DNA of 64,000 nucleotides from Fulvivirga maritima (GTDB taxonomy: Bacteria; Bacteroidota; Bacteroidia; Cytophagales; Cyclobacteriaceae), in NCBI RefSeq assembly GCF_021389955.1, contig NZ_CP089980.1, forward strand, positions 1,425,501-1,489,500, written 5' to 3'. The notes below the pieces were generated by a model that searched no databases, was not told the origin of the DNA, and was given only the letters and a program-made list of their open reading frames with translations. The translations under genes and the position numbers were made by a program. Below, in pieces: positions 1 through 8,294 of the stretch. The stretch's first letter is position 1, and each line of letters opens with the position of its first letter.

Positions 1-450
1 GTAGGCACCAATACTGCCCAATATGACAACCCTAAGCTAAATGTACGCTCATGGCAAGGCAGAAATCCTACTCGCGTAGTTATAGATAAGCAATTGCGCT
101 TGCCCTATACTCAAGCACTATTTGATCACTCGCAATATACCATCTGCTATAACCTGGTTAAAGATGAAGAAAGCGAGCTTATCACTTATGTAAAGCTGGA
201 AGAAAATAATTTTATAGAGTCTTTATTACACAACTTATATGAGCGAGATTTGCGCTCTGTAATTATAGAGGGAGGCTCTCTACTACTTAATACATTTATT
301 GATAAAGGCTTATGGGATGAAGCACTAGTCTTCACCTCATTCCAAACTTTTGAAGAAGGTATAGAAGCCCCTACTATTAGTGGATTAGTAGAAGTAAAAG
401 AGCTGGCAGGTGACAAGCTCTTAGTATATAAAAATTTAAGAAATGGCTGA
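1..450 (+). CDS. ribD: RibD, C-terminal reductase part (5' end outside window)
   Basis: Riboflavin biosynthesis. The visible part is the reductase domain that reduces the ribosylamino-pyrimidine intermediate with NADPH. The reading frame is open from base 1, so the gene starts upstream and its deaminase domain is not seen. The first residues (VGTNTAQYDNP, then GRNPTRVVID) are the typical start of the RibD reductase fold, and IIEGGSLLLNTFI is the conserved nucleotide-binding segment near the end. About 149 residues are visible. The stop overlaps the next start by 8 bases, so the two genes are probably translationally coupled. The internal TTG at 94 is not a start. Family assignment is firm; whether the deaminase domain is fused upstream is inference. 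Confidence 0.93.
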   Translation, partial: VGTNTAQYDNPKLNVRSWQGRNPTRVVIDKQLRLPYTQALFDHSQYTICYNLVKDEESELITYVKLEENNFIESLLHNLYERDLRSVIIEGGSLLLNTFIDKGLWDEALVFTSFQTFEEGIEAPTISGLVEVKELAGDKLLVYKNLRNG

Positions 451-925
451 AGAATTGATCATTAACTCCGAAGCGAGTAAAAAAGAAAAGTATGAGGAGC
501 TATTACCTCAAATAGAAGGGTTGGTTACTGGCGAAGATGATCTCACTGCTAACCTGGCCAATATAGCTGCCGCCCTAAAATATGGAATGAATTTCTTTTG
601 GGTAGGCTTTTATCTGGTGAAAGAAGAGGAGCTGGTATTAGGGCCCTTCCAAGGACCAATAGCGTGTACCCGTATAAGAAAGGGCAAGGGGGTTTGCGGT
701 TCTACCTGGGAAAAGAAGGAAACTATCCTCGTACCCAATGTAGATGAATTTCCCGGGCATATTGCCTGCAGCTCAGACTCTAAATCAGAAATTGTGCTGC
801 CTGCCCTTAAAAACGATGAAGTGTTCCTTATTCTGGATATCGATAGTGATAAGGTGAATGATTTTGATGAGATAGATCAGAAATACCTCACTAAATTGAT
901 GACCATTATTGAGTCAAAGTTATAA
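443..925 (+). CDS. msrC: Free methionine-(R)-sulfoxide reductase (GAF fold)
   Basis: A 160-residue single GAF-domain protein of the fRMsr family, which reduces free L-methionine-(R)-sulfoxide in the cytoplasm at the expense of thioredoxin. Three cysteines sit at residues 75, 85 and 109. Their spacing (10 and 24) is the same as that of the three redox cysteines of the E. coli enzyme, and they lie in the family segments GPIACTRI, GKGVCGSTW and GHIACSSDSKSEIVLP. This argues for an active reductase rather than a signalling GAF domain. It overlaps the end of ribD by 8 bases and is followed by a strong hairpin terminator. No regulatory site is apparent. Confidence 0.93.
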   Translation: MAEELIINSEASKKEKYEELLPQIEGLVTGEDDLTANLANIAAALKYGMNFFWVGFYLVKEEELVLGPFQGPIACTRIRKGKGVCGSTWEKKETILVPNVDEFPGHIACSSDSKSEIVLPALKNDEVFLILDIDSDKVNDFDEIDQKYLTKLMTIIESKL

Positions 926-929
926 TAAC

Positions 930-966
930 AAAAAGGGCTATCATTTTAAGATGATAGCCCTTTTTT
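930..966. terminator. Bidirectional terminator between msrC and psd
   Basis: A 14-bp stem (931-944 with 951-964) around a 6-base loop, with an A run on the left and a T run on the right. It can stop transcription from both the plus-strand msrC and the minus-strand psd gene. Confidence 0.85.
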
Positions 967-984
967 ATATATAATTGACCTATA

Positions 985-1641
985 TTAAATCTCAGCAAGC
1001 ACGGTACGGCCGCCTTTGGTTTTCTCTCCTATGTTTACTTTTACCTTAGCATCTAAGGGTAAGAAAACATCGACTCTGGAGCCAAACTTAATAAATCCAA
1101 ATTCTTCACCTTGCTCAAACTCCTGGCCTTCTTTCACATACCATTTTATTCTTCGGGCCATAGCACCAGCTATCTGCCTTACTAATACCGGTACACCTTT
1201 GCCTGTCTTCACCACCAAAGTAGTACGTTCGTTTTCAGTACTTGACTTAGGGTGCCAGGCTACCAGATATTTACCTGCATGATATTTAAAAAACTCTACA
1301 ATTCCTTTTACTGGCATTCGATTAACATGCACATTAACCGGAGACATAAATATTGAAATTTGTAGTCTTTTATCTTTTAAATACTCCGTTTCAGTGGTTT
1401 CTTCTATCACCACCACTTTACCATCTGCAGGAGCCAAAACATGTTTCTCATCTATTGGAGACACAATTTTTGGGTGCCTGAAAAACTGAAGAATCAGTAA
1501 GAAGAGTATTAAACTGGCAGCCAGAGTAACATTAAATATAATCGGCCTTGCAGGAAAGGCATACAGCACCACCGCGTTAATAATTATTAAAACTATTAAC
1601 ATCACTGCTAGCAGTACTCTTCCTTCTTTATGTATCGTCAC
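985..1641 (-). CDS. psd: Phosphatidylserine decarboxylase family protein
   Basis: Converts phosphatidylserine to phosphatidylethanolamine at the inner membrane. It is 218 residues, the length of the short PSD-A type. Two membrane segments (about 8-30 and 33-54) are followed by the catalytic domain: LAPADGKVVVIEE near 69, the HVNRMPV segment near 105, and the self-cleavage site FGSRVD with Gly187-Ser188, where Ser188 would become the pyruvoyl group. The start is GTG; I see no better ATG upstream. It lies 42 bases downstream of the glutamate dehydrogenase gene, with cdsA one gene further up, which fits phospholipid synthesis. A one-mismatch -7 box (GATCTTTG) lies just upstream. Confidence 0.92.
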   Translation of the reverse strand: MTIHKEGRVLLAVMLIVLIIINAVVLYAFPARPIIFNVTLAASLILFLLILQFFRHPKIVSPIDEKHVLAPADGKVVVIEETTETEYLKDKRLQISIFMSPVNVHVNRMPVKGIVEFFKYHAGKYLVAWHPKSSTENERTTLVVKTGKGVPVLVRQIAGAMARRIKWYVKEGQEFEQGEEFGFIKFGSRVDVFLPLDAKVKVNIGEKTKGGRTVLAEI

Positions 1642-1683
1642 TTAATATAATGTTTAATAAAAATGCAAAGATCGTTATTCTTA

Positions 1684-2958
1684 TTAATAACCACCACGAT
1701 ATTTGTATGTTTTAGCAACTTTATCTATTGCTACAACATAAGCCGCTATTCTCATAGAAACATTATATTCTTTCGAGGTTTTATAAACATTATCAAAGGC
1801 ATCTTTCATAATCCTGTCAGATCTTCTGTTTACTCTTTCTCCTGTCCACTTATAACCCAAGCGGTTTTGCACCCACTCGAAGTAAGAAACAGTTACACCT
1901 CCAGCATTAGCCAAAATATCAGGAGCAACCATAATTCCTTTATCATTAATCACGGTATCAGCCTTAGCAGAAGTAGGTCCATTGGCACCCTCTACTATCA
2001 ATCTGGCCTTAATGCTTTCCACATTTTGAGAAGTAATAACATCTTCAGTAGCTGCAGGCACTAATACATCTACCTCCAGTCCTAAAATTTCATCACCATC
2101 AATTTTTTCAGCTCCCAAGTATCCTTCTAAAGAACCTCTATTATCATTTCTATAAGCAATAGCTTCTTCTATGTTAATTCCATTGCTATTATAATAAGCA
2201 CCAGAAAGGTCACTGATGGCCACTACTTTCACTCCTCTTTCCTCTAACAATAGAGCTGCGTGCGAACCAACGTTACCAAAACCTTGCACTGCACAAGTAG
2301 CTTTGTAAGGATTAATTTTTAATTTCTCCATAGCTGCCAGAGCAGAAACCATTACACCTCGTCCGGTAGCTTCAGTTCTTCCTAAAGAACCTCCTAGCAC
2401 TAAAGGCTTTCCGGTTACTACAGAGTTTACAGTCATACCTTGAGTACGAGAGTATTCATCCATTAACCAGGCCATTTCTCTCGGTCCTGTTCCCATATCA
2501 GGTGCAGGTATGTCTCTATCAGGCCCAAATATTTCAGTCATAGAAAGGGTATAAGCTCTCATAAGCCTTTCTATCTCTCCAGAAGACATCTCTCTTGGAT
2601 TACACTTAATCCCTCCTTTGGCACCACCATAAGGAATATCCACCACGGCACATTTCCAGGTCATCCAGGCTGCGAGGGCCTTTACTTCATCAATATTCAC
2701 TCCGGGATCAAACCGGATACCTCCTTTTGAAGGCCCTAATATATTAGAGTGTATTACTCTGAAACCTTCAAAAACTCTTATAGACCCATCATCCATAGTA
2801 ATAGGTAATGAAACAATAACCTGCTTAGCCGGAGACTTGAGCACGTTATACACCTCATCATCTAATCCTAGAATTTGAGAGGCAATATGAAATCTAGACA
2901 TCATCGCCTCAAAAGGATTTTTCTCGTCCTTTATTGGAGCTGGTTCAATATAACCCAT
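1684..2958 (-). CDS. Glu/Leu/Phe/Val dehydrogenase (glutamate dehydrogenase)
   Basis: Oxidative deamination of glutamate to 2-oxoglutarate or the reverse, in the cytoplasm. It is 424 residues, the usual length of the short hexameric class. The dimerisation/substrate domain carries SKGGIRF near 77 and PYGGAKGGIKCNP with catalytic Lys114; the Rossmann domain carries GFGNVGSHAA near 226; VEGANGPTS follows near 323. Coenzyme preference (NAD or NADP) cannot be read with confidence. It sits between cdsA and psd on the same strand, although neither is functionally related. A perfect -7 box lies about 32 bases upstream of the ATG. Its product feeds the 2-oxoglutarate dehydrogenase encoded 9 kb away. 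Confidence 0.93.
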   Translation of the reverse strand: MGYIEPAPIKDEKNPFEAMMSRFHIASQILGLDDEVYNVLKSPAKQVIVSLPITMDDGSIRVFEGFRVIHSNILGPSKGGIRFDPGVNIDEVKALAAWMTWKCAVVDIPYGGAKGGIKCNPREMSSGEIERLMRAYTLSMTEIFGPDRDIPAPDMGTGPREMAWLMDEYSRTQGMTVNSVVTGKPLVLGGSLGRTEATGRGVMVSALAAMEKLKINPYKATCAVQGFGNVGSHAALLLEERGVKVVAISDLSGAYYNSNGINIEEAIAYRNDNRGSLEGYLGAEKIDGDEILGLEVDVLVPAATEDVITSQNVESIKARLIVEGANGPTSAKADTVINDKGIMVAPDILANAGGVTVSYFEWVQNRLGYKWTGERVNRRSDRIMKDAFDNVYKTSKEYNVSMRIAAYVVAIDKVAKTYKYRGGY

Positions 2959-2989
2959 ATCAGTGGTTTTTAAATTACTAAATCGATTG

Positions 2990-2997
2990 CAAATTTA
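2990..2997 (-). promoter_or_regulatory. Predicted -7 box of the glutamate dehydrogenase gene
   Basis: Reads TAAATTTG on the minus strand, a full match to the Bacteroidota -7 consensus TAnnTTTG, ending 31 bases before the start codon. No good TTTG -33 element is found at the usual distance. Confidence 0.45.
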
Positions 2998-3025
2998 ATT
3001 AAATTCACAATTTCCTATATTACAA

Positions 3026-3856
3026 TTAAAAAATTTTTAAAAATGCCGTTATAAATGGAGCTGATAATAAAAGTCCATCAAAACGATCCAAAAATCCGCC
3101 ATGTCCGGGAATTAACCTACCAGAATCTTTAATTTCTATACTTCTTTTAAAAAGAGACTCTACCAAGTCACCATAAGTACCGCCTATAACTATAATGAGG
3201 CCAATGCCCATCCAATGCCACAAGTCTAAAATTCCCGTAGTATAATAGAGTGCATAAGCCATGGTCATAGCCAATAATAGGCCTCCCACGCTACCTTCCC
3301 ACGACTTTTTTGGAGATACACGTTCAAATAGTTTTCTTCGGCCGTATCTCACACCTGTAAAATAGGCACCAGTATCATTAGACCATAAAATTAATAATGA
3401 ACCTAGTATAAGTTGAAAAGTATAATTTCCGGGTTCAAAAGCGATTACATTGAGTAGCGAAAAAGGTATTGCTACATATAATATACCCAAAAAAGTAAAA
3501 GCTATTCCTCTAAAAGGTTTTACTTCCTTACTTCTATACAAATAAATTAAATAAACACAGGTGATAATAGGGAAAAGTATAAAGTAATACTTGCTATCTA
3601 TCTGTCCACTTTCAATAAAGAAGGACAGTAAAAACAAACAAGCACCACAAATAGTACCGAAAGTCTTAAGAGGCAGCATACCATCCAGGCCCACCAGTTT
3701 ATAAAACTCTAGTTGAGTGACTATACAAATTGAAAAAAAGATTACAAAATAGCTCCACTCACTAAAGCAGATACTACTGATAATCACTAAAGCCCCGCCC
3801 ATTCCAGCGATCACTCTTTGAGTAAAATTGCTGTATTTATTTAATATTGATGTCAT
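3026..3856 (-). CDS. cdsA: Phosphatidate cytidylyltransferase
   Basis: Makes CDP-diacylglycerol from phosphatidic acid and CTP at the inner membrane, the branch point for phosphatidylserine and phosphatidylglycerol. It is 276 residues with about seven or eight hydrophobic segments. Near the C-terminus it shows the family signature: SLFKRSIEIKDSGRLIPGHG followed by GFLDRFDG, with the conserved Lys-Asp and HGG-x-x-DR-x-D elements. SPKKSWEGSVGG near residue 170 is also typical. The gene leads a minus-strand run with gdh and psd. The 150 bases upstream, before the CPBP gene, hold no convincing gene (see the remnant entry). Confidence 0.93.
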   Translation of the reverse strand: MTSILNKYSNFTQRVIAGMGGALVIISSICFSEWSYFVIFFSICIVTQLEFYKLVGLDGMLPLKTFGTICGACLFLLSFFIESGQIDSKYYFILFPIITCVYLIYLYRSKEVKPFRGIAFTFLGILYVAIPFSLLNVIAFEPGNYTFQLILGSLLILWSNDTGAYFTGVRYGRRKLFERVSPKKSWEGSVGGLLLAMTMAYALYYTTGILDLWHWMGIGLIIVIGGTYGDLVESLFKRSIEIKDSGRLIPGHGGFLDRFDGLLLSAPFITAFLKIF

Positions 3857-3871
3857 TGTTTAACAGTTGTA

Positions 3872-4000
3872 GCCCTCCATCACTTTATCAGAGGCCACAT
3901 ATACTCCAGAAGAACAAATGATAGGACTAAACTTCTCATTAATAATTACCTGAGAAACAAATCTTTTGCTGCGATAGCGTTAAAGACGCACTTCTCCCAT
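3872..4000 (-). pseudogene. Possible remnant of a small gene (interrupted frame)
   Basis: Reading the minus strand from the ATG at 4000 gives MGEVRL, then TAA, and the same frame continues open for 36 more codons to a TAA at 3872. The open part includes SGVYVASDKVMEGYNC. The composition looks protein-like, but the stretch is short and I recognise no family. It may be a small gene broken by a nonsense change, or chance. It occupies the gap between cdsA and the CPBP protease gene. Confidence 0.2.
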
Positions 4001-4006
4001 GAATAA

Positions 4007-4942
4007 TTAATTCACCTGCCTTCTAAAAAAATAATTTCTAAAATAAATCAATAGTCCTGTGGTAATAATAGCGAATATTAACACAGTAGGCAAAGGGACG
4101 GTATCAGTATTTTCAATATCATACCCAATTACTTCCTTCTGAGCCAGCAGAACCATTACCAGAGTAAAGCCATTATTCACTAAATGGGCCAAGATAGGAA
4201 TGATTAGGTTTCCTGACCAATAATATAAATAACCGAACAATGCCCCTAAAAGCAAACGAGGAATAAATCCGAAAAACTGCATATGGATAGCACTAAATAA
4301 AATAGCAGACACCCAAATGGCCACATGTATGTTTTTACTAAACTTATGAGTTAGTGTTTGCACAAAACCTCTAAAAACCAGTTCTTCACCTATGGGAGCT
4401 ATCACAGCTATTACTATAAATGCAAGAACTATTTCAATAATACTATTAAACTCTGTGAGAAATTCAGTCATTTCTGCCATCTGATCTTCTTTAGCTCGAG
4501 CCCATTGTTCAAAGCCTTTTAAAAATTCAGGAAATACCAGGTTTGAATTCCATTCTATAAAAATGGCATTTACCATCATAAAAGAAAGCACTATAAATAC
4601 GGTTAATATAAGAGGCTGTATGCCAATTCTTTTTTCAAAAAAGATACTTATATCTTGCTTGAGGACAAGCTTAAGATATAACCAAGGGAGACAAACCATG
4701 CCTAACAGCGTGCCGAAAGCCTGACTCACAAACAATACTAGTTTTATATCAGGGTACCCTTGTGGGTTAGATAAAGCCGCACTGAGCTCAGTTAATGAAC
4801 CCTGAAAAAAGGGCACACATAACATCACCCCTACTACAGAACCCAATAAGGAACCGATTAAAGCAAGTACAAAAATAAAAATAGCAGTAGTCAGGGAACT
4901 TACTCCACTTGAGAGATGTATATTATTGTCGAATTTATTCAT
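4007..4942 (-). CDS. CPBP family intramembrane metalloprotease
   Basis: A membrane protein of the CAAX protease/bacteriocin-processing (ABI) family, 311 residues with about eight hydrophobic segments. The catalytic motifs are present: GEELVFRGFVQTL with Glu186, Glu187 and Arg191 (EExxxR), His220 in SAIHMQFFGF, and HLVNN with His253 and Asn257. In bacteria these proteins cleave membrane substrates, or act in bacteriocin immunity or processing; the substrate here is unknown. The gene is transcribed away from dusB. A -7 box lies 41 bases upstream of the ATG. A linker of about 35 polar residues (about 136-170) precedes the catalytic motif. Confidence 0.9.
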   Translation of the reverse strand: MNKFDNNIHLSSGVSSLTTAIFIFVLALIGSLLGSVVGVMLCVPFFQGSLTELSAALSNPQGYPDIKLVLFVSQAFGTLLGMVCLPWLYLKLVLKQDISIFFEKRIGIQPLILTVFIVLSFMMVNAIFIEWNSNLVFPEFLKGFEQWARAKEDQMAEMTEFLTEFNSIIEIVLAFIVIAVIAPIGEELVFRGFVQTLTHKFSKNIHVAIWVSAILFSAIHMQFFGFIPRLLLGALFGYLYYWSGNLIIPILAHLVNNGFTLVMVLLAQKEVIGYDIENTDTVPLPTVLIFAIITTGLLIYFRNYFFRRQVN

Positions 4943-4983
4943 AATTTGACGTAAATTTACAGTTTATTTTACAAAGACAAATG

Positions 4984-4991
4984 CAAAGTTA
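4984..4991 (-). promoter_or_regulatory. Predicted -7 box of the CPBP protease gene
   Basis: TAACTTTG on the minus strand, a full match to TAnnTTTG, 41 bases upstream of the ATG at 4942. No clear -33 TTTG at the usual spacing. Confidence 0.4.
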
Positions 4992-5003
4992 ACCCCCGAG
5001 TTG

Positions 5004-5996
5004 ATGGTGAAAATTGGAAATATAGAGATTGGTGATTTTCCGCTTTTATTGGCTCCAATGGAAGATGTAAGTGATCCTCCCTTTAGAGCAGTATGTAAGG
5101 AAAATGGTGCAGACCTGATGTATACGGAGTTTATATCATCAGAGGGATTAATACGCAACGCTGCCAAGAGCGTAGAAAAACTAGACATCTATGATTATGA
5201 ACGCCCTATTGGTATTCAGATTTTCGGAGATAAAATAGAGTCTATGCGAGAGGCGGCTTCTATTGCAGAGGAAGCCAGCCCAGAGATGATAGACATCAAC
5301 TACGGATGTCCGGTAAAAAAAGTAGCAGGCAAAGGTGCAGGAGCCGGGATATTGCTTGACCTACCGAAAATGCAAAAAATGACTGCCGAAATAGTAAAGC
5401 AAGTAAACCTGCCAGTAACAGTAAAAACTCGCTTAGGATGGGACGAAAGCACTATTAAAATTATAGAAGTAGCTCAAAGATTGCAAGATGTAGGTATTTC
5501 TGCCCTTACTATTCATGGCAGAACCCGAAAGCAAATGTATAAGGGCGAGGCCGATTGGACCAAAATTGCTGAAGTTAAGAACCACCCTGATATACATATC
5601 CCAATTTTCGGAAATGGAGATATTGACTCTCCTGAAAAGGCCGTTGAATACAAAAACAAGTATGGTGTAGATGGCATTATGATAGGAAGAGCATCAATAG
5701 GCTATCCATGGATTTTTAATGAGATAAAACATTTCATGAAAACCGGCGAGCACTTACCTCCTCCTAGCATAAAGGACAGAGTAAATGCCGCCCAAAAACA
5801 CCTTAATTTTTCTGTAGAATGGAAAGGTGATAAAAAAGGAATTTTTGAAATGAGAAGACATTACACCAACTATTTTAGAGGTATCCCTCATTTTAAACCC
5901 TACAGAACCAGACTGGTAGAATCTATATCACATGAAGAAATATTAGGTATTCTATCAGAAATAGAAAATAACTTTACAGAAGTGTTTGCCTCATAA
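5004..5996 (+). CDS. dusB: tRNA-dihydrouridine synthase B
   Basis: An FMN enzyme that reduces uridine to dihydrouridine in the tRNA D-loop. It is 330 residues from the ATG at 5004; a TTG directly before it (5001) is in frame but less likely. The order is a TIM barrel beginning LLLAPMEDVSDPPFR, the catalytic Cys102 in DINYGCPVKKVAGKGAGAG, TIHGRTRKQMYKGEADW with the conserved His/Arg/Lys residues, then GNGDI and DGIMIGRASIGYPWIF, which binds the FMN phosphate, and finally the helical tRNA-binding domain. It is divergent from the CPBP gene and convergent with the GAF/PAS sensor. Its stop codon lies in a hairpin shared with that gene. Confidence 0.95.
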   Translation: MVKIGNIEIGDFPLLLAPMEDVSDPPFRAVCKENGADLMYTEFISSEGLIRNAAKSVEKLDIYDYERPIGIQIFGDKIESMREAASIAEEASPEMIDINYGCPVKKVAGKGAGAGILLDLPKMQKMTAEIVKQVNLPVTVKTRLGWDESTIKIIEVAQRLQDVGISALTIHGRTRKQMYKGEADWTKIAEVKNHPDIHIPIFGNGDIDSPEKAVEYKNKYGVDGIMIGRASIGYPWIFNEIKHFMKTGEHLPPPSIKDRVNAAQKHLNFSVEWKGDKKGIFEMRRHYTNYFRGIPHFKPYRTRLVESISHEEILGILSEIENNFTEVFAS

Positions 5997-6009
5997 CCAG
6001 GCAAACACT
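5981..6009. terminator. Hairpin spanning the convergent stop codons of dusB and the GAF/PAS gene
   Basis: Perfect 11-bp inverted repeat (AGTGTTTGCCT at 5981-5991 with AGGCAAACACT at 5999-6009) around a 7-base loop. It contains the dusB stop codon and reaches the stop codon of the opposing gene. There is no T run on either side, so its action as an intrinsic terminator is uncertain; it may instead protect 3' ends. Confidence 0.55.
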
Positions 6010-8117
6010 TAACTGGCCATTTTTTCTTTTGATTCCACATGGATAAGTATGCCTATACCATAAACTTCTCCTTCATCATTAATTATAGGCTCACAGCGAT
6101 TTACCAGCATACCTTCTCCCATTTCATATTTAGCCTCGAAAGATTCTCCCGCAAGCGCTCTGTCATATTGGGCTCTTACAGCCTTTTTCTGAGTTTCATC
6201 AAGGCCATTTAACAAGCTCATACCTGTTTTCACCTCCGAACCAAAAATAGCGGGGGCTCCTTTTTTGAAACGGTCGTTAGACACAATAAGGTTATAATCA
6301 CTATCAATGGCTAAGAGCATATCATTAGAGGTATTCAATAGCGAGCTCATTACCTGACTCATTCTATGATTTTCAACCTCCATTCTCTTTCTGTCAGAAA
6401 TATCTCTAGAGAATATGGATGCGCCTATGATTTTATTCTTATCATTTCTAACTGGGTTAATATAATACTCTCTCCAAGTATCCTCTCCACGTACGGAACT
6501 CTTAAGCACAAATTTCAACATCTCACCAGCAAAAGCACGATCATAATACTCTTTCCACTCATCTCTCACACTTCCCAACATCTCAAGCGCATTAGAACCT
6601 TCACCCAAACCTTCATACTGAGTACCTACATAGCGAGACTTTTGCATAGCATTCATAATTACCACATTATAATCCAGATCTATGGTAATAATGCTATCCG
6701 TAGTATTATTTATGAGAGCATTAAAATTGGCCTCCTTTGCCGCCAGGGTACGCTGTGTACGAGCCATCTCTTCCTGCGTGGCTTGCATCTCTTCCATATT
6801 TTGCCTCATCTCCTCTTCCTGAGACTGCATCTGCTCTGTCATCTCTCTAGATTGCAAAAGCAAGTCTTTGGTAGCCTGATTGGTCTTAGCACTAATAACA
6901 CTAGAAGCAATACTTTCGCCTACCTTCTCTAAAAACTCAATATCAAAATCCTGGAAAGGCCTGAAAGAAGCCATTTCTAAAACCCCAACCAATTCATCAT
7001 TAGATTGGAGTGGCACCAGTAAAAGACTGTTAGGAGTAGCCATACCTAAACCAGAAGTGATGTTCACATAATCTGACGGCACTTCTTTTAAATGAATAAA
7101 CTTCTTCTCCACAGCTGCCTGGCCAACTAACCCCTGGCCGATCTCAACTCTCTTTTGTAAGTACTTTTTCCTTTCATAAGCTCTGCAAGCCCTGAGCTCA
7201 AGATGTCGGTCAGCCCCATTTTCATCTTCTTCCAAAATAAAAATCCCACCTTGATTCACCTTCATATACTTTACAAGCTCGGCTATTACTTTATCACAGA
7301 GTTCGGTAAGATCATCAGAATTAGCCCTGAGAATATCCCCAATAGAAGCAAGCCCAACATTAACAAACCTTTCTTTTGATTCTCTATCAGCAGCTTCTAC
7401 CAAGCTTTCACGCATTTCCATTAGCGCCTTACCTAGTTTATCTGGCTGATCTGCCTGGTATTTCGCTTTTAGGTCTCCTTTACTTATGTTATCTGCAAAA
7501 TTGATGTTGGTATCCATCAGCTGAAGCTGTTCCTGCATTTGCAAATTACTAATAGCAGATTCTTCCGTTTGCTTCTTTTGTAACTGCGCCCACAGCGCAC
7601 ATAAACCCGCATATAAGAGCATAATACCCGCATGTAAAAGGGCATTTTTATAAGTCAAGTCGGGTACATTAGTAAAAAAGCGCTCGTACTCTGAACCATA
7701 TATTTCAAAGAAAAATATAATTACAAAAGTAGCCAGAGCATAAATTACGGCAGGAAGCAGCACTACCCAGTCTTCATAAAACAAAAGCACTGTGAGTGAC
7801 ACAAAATAGAAGAAGTACATTTCATAAGTGCCGTGGAGCTGCAGAATAAATTGCAAAGGAAAATTCCACAATAGAAAGCTAACAGTAATCCTGAAAAACA
7901 GTGTACCGGAAGCGAGTGTTTTGACTAAATAATACAACCCTAAAGACACCAGGCCCATAACTACGCCTAATTCCCAGGTATAATAAACTAAGGACAGCAA
8001 TAGGCCAAAGACAAAATAACCTAGCACAAAATACTTGACTATATTATCAGCATCATTATGAACTTTTTCATGAAATTTTTGCAGCTGATCACTAAGGAGT
8101 TGCTCTTTATCTAGCAT
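6009..8117 (-). CDS. Membrane sensor with GAF and two PAS domains, no output domain
   Basis: A 702-residue protein. Order: about six membrane segments in residues 27-178, a helical linker with HAMP-like character (about 190-250), a GAF domain (about 255-410, with ELRACRAYERKKYLQKRVEIG and IGQGLVGQAA), a Gln/Glu/Met-rich coiled coil (about 418-460), a PAS domain (about 462-585, ending GASIFSRDISDRKRMEVEN) and a second, degenerate PAS domain to the end. I find no histidine-kinase, GGDEF, EAL, methyl-accepting or HTH domain. It must therefore pass its signal to another protein or be regulatory only. It ends convergent with dusB. The nearest kinase is the soluble one at 8813-9643, beyond rplS. 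The ligand is unknown. Confidence 0.85.
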   Translation of the reverse strand: MLDKEQLLSDQLQKFHEKVHNDADNIVKYFVLGYFVFGLLLSLVYYTWELGVVMGLVSLGLYYLVKTLASGTLFFRITVSFLLWNFPLQFILQLHGTYEMYFFYFVSLTVLLFYEDWVVLLPAVIYALATFVIIFFFEIYGSEYERFFTNVPDLTYKNALLHAGIMLLYAGLCALWAQLQKKQTEESAISNLQMQEQLQLMDTNINFADNISKGDLKAKYQADQPDKLGKALMEMRESLVEAADRESKERFVNVGLASIGDILRANSDDLTELCDKVIAELVKYMKVNQGGIFILEEDENGADRHLELRACRAYERKKYLQKRVEIGQGLVGQAAVEKKFIHLKEVPSDYVNITSGLGMATPNSLLLVPLQSNDELVGVLEMASFRPFQDFDIEFLEKVGESIASSVISAKTNQATKDLLLQSREMTEQMQSQEEEMRQNMEEMQATQEEMARTQRTLAAKEANFNALINNTTDSIITIDLDYNVVIMNAMQKSRYVGTQYEGLGEGSNALEMLGSVRDEWKEYYDRAFAGEMLKFVLKSSVRGEDTWREYYINPVRNDKNKIIGASIFSRDISDRKRMEVENHRMSQVMSSLLNTSNDMLLAIDSDYNLIVSNDRFKKGAPAIFGSEVKTGMSLLNGLDETQKKAVRAQYDRALAGESFEAKYEMGEGMLVNRCEPIINDEGEVYGIGILIHVESKEKMAS

Positions 8118-8129
8118 ATATTAATTAGA

Positions 8130-8162
8130 CAAAATTTTTTAAAAACAGAGGATTTACACAAA
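8130..8162 (-). promoter_or_regulatory. Predicted promoter of the GAF/PAS sensor gene
   Basis: On the minus strand, TTTG (8159-8162), a 21-base spacer, then AAATTTTG (8130-8137), which is one base off the TAnnTTTG consensus. It ends 12 bases before the ATG, so the leader would be very short. Confidence 0.4.
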
Positions 8163-8241
8163 ACCCGGTCTAATATATACTATAATGCTATTAATTACAA
8201 TGATAGGGGAGGCAATGAGGTTAAATAAATACCCATTATGC

Positions 8242-8271
8242 AAAAAAGGGGTAACCTGAATGGCAACCCCT
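8242..8271 (-). terminator. Terminator of rplS
   Basis: A hairpin with GGGGT/ACCCC base and an interrupted CC/GG extension. Read on the minus strand it is followed by a run of six T. It lies just past the rplS stop codon. Confidence 0.65.
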
Positions 8272-8294
8272 AAATTATTTTCTTTATTAGATAA

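Noticed and set aside
1663-2064. Open frame of 133 codons opposite glutamate dehydrogenase
   Set aside because: Antisense shadow of a well-conserved enzyme; no start context or domain.
3980-4000. Stop-codon readthrough or recoding at the TAA after MGEVRL
   Set aside because: TAA is not a known recoding codon here, there is no nearby stimulatory structure, and the downstream frame is too short to judge. A broken gene or chance is simpler.
6366-6932. Open frame of 188 codons on the plus strand, opposite the GAF/PAS gene
   Set aside because: Lies wholly opposite a protein with clear GAF and PAS domains; its own product has no domain and shows the composition of an antisense shadow.
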